Shown: in pieces, positions 25,185-28,687 of the stretch | How the letters are laid out: every line of letters starts with the position of its first letter | How positions within the stretch are numbered: position 1 is the stretch's first letter | DNA from: a virus | DNA: 28,687 nucleotides | IMG/VR virus record: IMGVR_UViG_3300007722_000079 | Location: 1-28,687 of that record | Direction: 5' to 3' (one strand) | The notes under the pieces: model-generated | What the model saw: the letters and a program-made list of their open reading frames with translations, nothing else | Told to the model about the DNA's origin: nothing | The model's database searches: none | Position numbers and translations under genes: made by a program

Positions 25185-28100
25185 ATGATTTTAACTAGCA
25201 GAGAAATTTATTCAGGTGCAAGTCGTTACGACTTAATTCATATTGTTGTAACTGGAGATACAACTCAAAACCCAAGCGGTAGTTCTTTTGCTATCCCTAT
25301 TGGTTTTATTATAGATTTAATACCACCAAACACTGGAACTACACTCCCAGATACTTATTGGGTATCAGGTTCTACTGGTGTTAATTCACTAAAAACAATA
25401 AATGATACATCGATAGATGCCACGGGTGATTATTCATTAGCCGAAGGTAGTAACACAACAGCGATTGGTATGTCAAGTCATGCTGAAGGTAATAGCACAA
25501 CAGCGGGTGGTATCAACAGCCACGCTGAGGGTGATAGAACAACAGCTAGTGGTAACTCAAGTCATGCTGAAGGTAATTTATCGGTAGCGATTGGTGATGC
25601 AAGCCATGCTGAAGGTTTTGCAACAAGAGCAAGCGGTGTTGGTAGCCATGCTCAAGGTTTTTCAACAATAGCTTCAGGTTCATCAAGTCATGCTGAAGGT
25701 ACGAACACAAGAGCAATTGGAATTGCTAGTCATGCTGAAGGTAACCATACAATAGCGAGTGGTGACAATAGTCATGCTGAAGGTGATAGAACAATAGCTA
25801 GTGGTGATTACAGTCACTCTGAAGGTAGTAATACAGATGCTTTAGGTAGGGCAAGTCATACTGAAGGTGCCAACACAATAGCTGGTGGTGATTATAGTCA
25901 TGCTGGTGGTATTAGTTCTATTGCAAGTGGTAACACTAGTTTTGTACACGGTAGTGGTAGTACAGCTGTTGGTAATGGAACTATTGTTTTGGGTGATAAC
26001 ATAATAGGAAACACCCCAAATACAACTTATGTTAATTTATTAAATATAAAGGAATTGGCTAGTGGTTCTAGTATAATTAATTTGGGGTTAGATATAAATG
26101 GATATGTGGTAGTTGGCTCAAGTGGTGGTACCTCAACTGGTAGTACAACATTTAGTGGTGGTACTATTAATGGCCCAACTATTTTCACAAATGGTCTAAC
26201 TGCAAACACATTTAGCGCGACAACATACTTAGGTTTGCCTCTGGATATAATGGTTACAGGTGGTACATATTCGGCTGGAACAGCCGTGTTTACTAACAAT
26301 ACAGGTGGTACCTTTGACGTTGCTGGATTTAGTACTGGTGGAACCTCATATTGGACATCTGGTTCAACTGGTAATTTCTCTTTGAAAACAATAAATGATA
26401 CATCGGTAGATGCTACAGGTAATTATGCGTTAGCTGAAGGTCGCGCTACGTTAGCTTCTGGTCCTATTAGTCATGCTGAAGGTAATAGTACACTAGCTTC
26501 TGGTCAATCAAGTCATGCTGAAGGTCAAGAAACAACAGCTAGTGGTTTAGCAAGTCACGCTGAAGGTGGTAACACAACAGCTATTGGTGTTACAAGTCAC
26601 GCTGAAGGTCAGCTAACTATAGCCCAAGGTGATGGAAGTCATGCTGAAGGTAGTGGTACAACAGCGAGTGGTAATTTTAGTCATGCTGAAGGTAATTTTA
26701 CAGTAGCCTCTGGGACAAGTAGTCATGCTGAAGGTCTTAACACAAGAGCTGGTGGTATAAGAAGCCATGCTGAAGGTAATAGTACAACAGCTAGTGGTAT
26801 TAATAGCCACGCAGAAGGTGGTGGTTCAATAGCCTCTAATTTTAACTCCCACGCTGAAGGTGGCGACACGACAGCGAGTGGTATAGCAAGTCATACCGAA
26901 GGTGTTTTTACAGTAGCGTCTGGGATAAATAGTCATGCTGAAGGTTCGGGTACAACAGCTAGTAGTTTTCAATCACATGCTGGTGGTTGGGGGTCAATTG
27001 CTTCAGGGACAAATAGTTTCGTCCATGGAAGTGGTTCAACGGCTAGTGGTGATAATAGTTTTGCGGAAGGTAATACTACAACAGCTAGCGGTATTAATAG
27101 TCATGCAGAAGGTCAACTAACTATAGCGACTGGCACCACAAGTCATGCGGAAGGGCTTTTAACACTAGCAACTAATCAAGCAAGCCACGCTGAAGGTACA
27201 GCAACAACATCTAGTGGGCAATCAAGCCACTCTGAAGGTCAATCTACAACAGCAAGTGGTAATTTTTCACACGCTGAAGGTAATTTGAGTATAGCTAGTG
27301 GTACGTCAAGCCATGCAGAAGGTAATAGAACAGTAGCTTCTGGGTTAAGAAGTCACTCTGAGGGACAACAATCAACAGCGAGTGGTTTAATAGCCCACGC
27401 TGAAGGTTTTACAACAACAGCAAGTGGTGATTACAGTCACTCTGAAGGTGGTTTTACATTAGCTTTTGGTCCTTTTAGTCATGCTGAAGGTAGTAGCACA
27501 ACAGCAAGTGGTGACAATAGTCACGCTGAAGGTGATGGTACTATAGCTAGTGGTAATTACAGTCATACTGAAGGTTTTTCAACAATAGCGAGTGGTAATA
27601 CATCTCATGCTGAAGGTAATACTACAACAGCGGGTGGTGATTTTAGTCATGCTGAAGGTAATTTTACAGTAGCTTCAGGTGCGTCAAGTCATGCTGAAGG
27701 TCAAGAATCAACAGCTAGTGGTCCTTTCAGCCATGCTGAAGGTGCTAACACAACAGCAAATGCTCAAGCAAGTCATGCTGAAGGTCAAGTCACGGTAGCT
27801 AGTGGCGATTACAGTCATGCTGAAGGTAATTTTACAGTAGCCTCTGGGACAAGTAGTCATGCTGAAGGTCTTAATACAATAGCAGGTGGTATAAGAAGTC
27901 ATGCTGAAGGTACTAGTACAACAGCTAGTGGTACTAATAGCCACACAGAAGGTAGTGGTACAACAGCTAGTGGTATATCAAGTCATGCCCAAGGTAACCA
28001 TACAATAGCTTCTGGTAATTTTAGTCACGCTGAAGGTCAATCTACTATAGCAAATGGTGATTTTACCCACGCTGAAGGTAATGCTACAATAGCTAGTGGT

Positions 28101-28687
28101 AACTTTAGTCATGCTGAAGGTAGTGGTACAACAGCGAGTGGTAACTCAAGTCATGCTGAAGGTAATTTATCGGTAGCTATTGGTGATGGAAGCCACGCTG
28201 AAGGTGATTTTTCGACAGCGATTGGTGAATTTAGTCACGCTGAAGGTGGTAGAACAACAGCGAGTGGTATCAGAAGTCATGCCGAAGGTAGTAGTACAAC
28301 AGCGGTTGGTGATAGAAGTCATGCTGAAGGTAATAGAACGACAGCTATTGGTTTTGTTAGTCACGCTGAAGGTGGTAACACGATAGCGATTGGAGATGCT
28401 AGTCACGCTGAAGGTAGTCAAACGATAGCGAGTGGAGAATCTAGCCATGCTGAAGGTTTTTCAACAGTAGCAAATGGTCCTGCAAGTCATGCTGAAGGTG
28501 ATAGTACAACAGCGATTGGTGATAATAGCCACGCTGAAGGTAGTAACACAACAGCGAGTGGTGTGTCAAGTCACGCTGAAGGGCAATTAACAGTAGCAAA
28601 TGGTGATTTTACCCACGCTGAAGGTAATGCTACAATAGCTAGTGGTAACTTTAGTCATGCTGAAGGTAGTGGTACAACAGCGAGTGG
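25185..28687 (+). CDS. giant tail fibre/adhesin with SHAEG beta-roll repeats (5' part, open at window edge)
   Basis: The gene is open for at least 1167 codons and runs off the window. Residues 1-83 are an N-terminal attachment region (start MILTSREIYSGASRYDL) with a cap, YWVSGSTGVNSLKTINDTSI. Residues 84-265 are 13 units of a 14-residue repeat SHAEGxxTxASGxx, the YadA-head/Hep_Hag left-handed beta-roll type known from trimeric adhesins and phage fibres. Residues 266-414 are a non-repeat linker (LGLPLDIMVTGGTYSAGTAV) that ends in a second copy of the cap. From residue 415 repeats resume for 53 complete units without any phase change. The product is probably a long trimeric fibre that contacts the host. 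The 3' end, with receptor tip or autoprotease, is outside the window. Confidence 0.88.
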   Translation, partial: MILTSREIYSGASRYDLIHIVVTGDTTQNPSGSSFAIPIGFIIDLIPPNTGTTLPDTYWVSGSTGVNSLKTINDTSIDATGDYSLAEGSNTTAIGMSSHAEGNSTTAGGINSHAEGDRTTASGNSSHAEGNLSVAIGDASHAEGFATRASGVGSHAQGFSTIASGSSSHAEGTNTRAIGIASHAEGNHTIASGDNSHAEGDRTIASGDYSHSEGSNTDALGRASHTEGANTIAGGDYSHAGGISSIASGNTSFVHGSGSTAVGNGTIVLGDNIIGNTPNTTYVNLLNIKELASGSSIINLGLDINGYVVVGSSGGTSTGSTTFSGGTINGPTIFTNGLTANTFSATTYLGLPLDIMVTGGTYSAGTAVFTNNTGGTFDVAGFSTGGTSYWTSGSTGNFSLKTINDTSVDATGNYALAEGRATLASGPISHAEGNSTLASGQSSHAEGQETTASGLASHAEGGNTTAIGVTSHAEGQLTIAQGDGSHAEGSGTTASGNFSHAEGNFTVASGTSSHAEGLNTRAGGIRSHAEGNSTTASGINSHAEGGGSIASNFNSHAEGGDTTASGIASHTEGVFTVASGINSHAEGSGTTASSFQSHAGGWGSIASGTNSFVHGSGSTASGDNSFAEGNTTTASGINSHAEGQLTIATGTTSHAEGLLTLATNQASHAEGTATTSSGQSSHSEGQSTTASGNFSHAEGNLSIASGTSSHAEGNRTVASGLRSHSEGQQSTASGLIAHAEGFTTTASGDYSHSEGGFTLAFGPFSHAEGSSTTASGDNSHAEGDGTIASGNYSHTEGFSTIASGNTSHAEGNTTTAGGDFSHAEGNFTVASGASSHAEGQESTASGPFSHAEGANTTANAQASHAEGQVTVASGDYSHAEGNFTVASGTSSHAEGLNTIAGGIRSHAEGTSTTASGTNSHTEGSGTTASGISSHAQGNHTIASGNFSHAEGQSTIANGDFTHAEGNATIASGNFSHAEGSGTTASGNSSHAEGNLSVAIGDGSHAEGDFSTAIGEFSHAEGGRTTASGIRSHAEGSSTTAVGDRSHAEGNRTTAIGFVSHAEGGNTIAIGDASHAEGSQTIASGESSHAEGFSTVANGPASHAEGDSTTAIGDNSHAEGSNTTASGVSSHAEGQLTVANGDFTHAEGNATIASGNFSHAEGSGTTAS
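25434..25979 (+). repeat. first SHAEG tandem array, 13 units of 42 bp
   Basis: Thirteen 42-bp units (SLAEG, then SHAEG/SHAQG/SHSEG/SHTEG and so on) encode the first beta-roll. It ends with SHAGGISSIASG and SFVHGSGSTAVG, after which the roll fades into TIVLGDN. Confidence 0.92.
26679..27874 (+). repeat. 62-bp exact duplication within the fibre array, 27 units apart
   Basis: Bases 26679-26740 recur at 27813-27874, 1134 bases (27 x 42) apart. Similarity continues beyond both copies with scattered substitutions. This is an older copy of the unit-multiple duplications seen in the array. Confidence 0.8.
28048..28687 (+). repeat. 94-bp exact duplication within the fibre array
   Basis: Bases 28048-28141 and 28594-28687 are identical over 94 bases and 546 bases (13 units) apart. 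The second copy reaches the window end, so the match may be longer. It shows recent higher-order duplication. Confidence 0.85.

Larger units (their letters stand above)
26427..28687 (+). repeat. second SHAEG tandem array, 53 complete 42-bp units plus a partial
   Basis: The array starts at ALAEGRATLASG. The last visible unit begins at 28653, exactly 53 x 42 bases later, so there is no insertion or deletion in the array. Units vary at the same positions (residues 6-7, 9 and 13-14) while S-H-A-E-G and A-S-G are kept. The array continues past the window. Confidence 0.93.

Noticed and set aside
26613-28448. Antisense reading frames with repeated TTFSMTS-like products
   Set aside because: They are mirror images of the 42-bp repeat; their periodic composition follows from the sense codons and no leader supports them.
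25434-28687. Regular 42-bp repeats resembling a CRISPR array
   Set aside because: Units are contiguous, in a single open reading frame, encode SHAEG repeats, and have no unique 30-40 bp spacers between identical repeats.

Overview
The window is a slice of a tailed-phage (myovirus-like, T4-type baseplate logic) genome. Every supported gene is on the + strand, packed in tight operons, and the DNA is AT-rich. The likely host is a member of the Bacteroidota (Flavobacteriia-like). The reasons are indirect: A/T-rich leaders mostly without a Shine-Dalgarno sequence, SprB-like Ig repeats and carboxypeptidase-regulatory-like folds in a virion protein, and class I RNR subunits of the eukaryote/Bacteroidota-like type. 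No host gene, tRNA, rRNA, IS element or CRISPR array was seen.

Layout. (1) 1-552: a small unknown gene whose reading frame is cut by an in-frame TAA and continues in the same frame to a stop embedded in an intrinsic terminator. (2) 597-6879: replication and dNTP supply, with a DnaB/gp41-type helicase, intact nrdB, and nrdA broken in two. The nrdA break is the main discovery. The first half (3023-5167) ends in an N-terminal intein fragment. A free-standing Vsr/DUF559-like homing endonuclease gene (5213-6274) follows. The second half (6271-6879) opens with a C-terminal intein fragment. Protein trans-splicing would rejoin PTAS to SARV at the active-site loop and give a 767-residue NrdA with all expected catalytic residues. 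A terminator closes this unit. (3) 7042-25161: virion genes. These are a gp25-like and a gp6/J-like baseplate wedge protein, a small membrane protein, a 1318-residue protein with a hydrophobic stretch and SprB-like repeats, four medium-sized unknown proteins, an 891-residue protein with a P2 gpI-like segment and a cysteine-rich tail, a 1350-residue cysteine-rich multidomain protein, and a 114-residue minimal nucleotidyltransferase. (4) 25185-end: the 5' part of a very long fibre/adhesin gene made of 42-bp units (14-residue SHAEG..T.ASG.. YadA-head-like beta-roll repeats), open at the window edge.

How it works together. The early part supplies helicase and deoxyribonucleotides for phage DNA synthesis. 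The later part builds baseplate and host-recognition structures. The selfish endonuclease sits inside the essential nrdA gene, and the split intein makes that insertion tolerable. Start/stop overlaps (6271, 16215, 24817) and 1-base gaps (7430, 13561) suggest translational coupling. Functions of the tail proteins beyond gp25, gp6 and the repeat fibre are inferred from weak similarity and position only.
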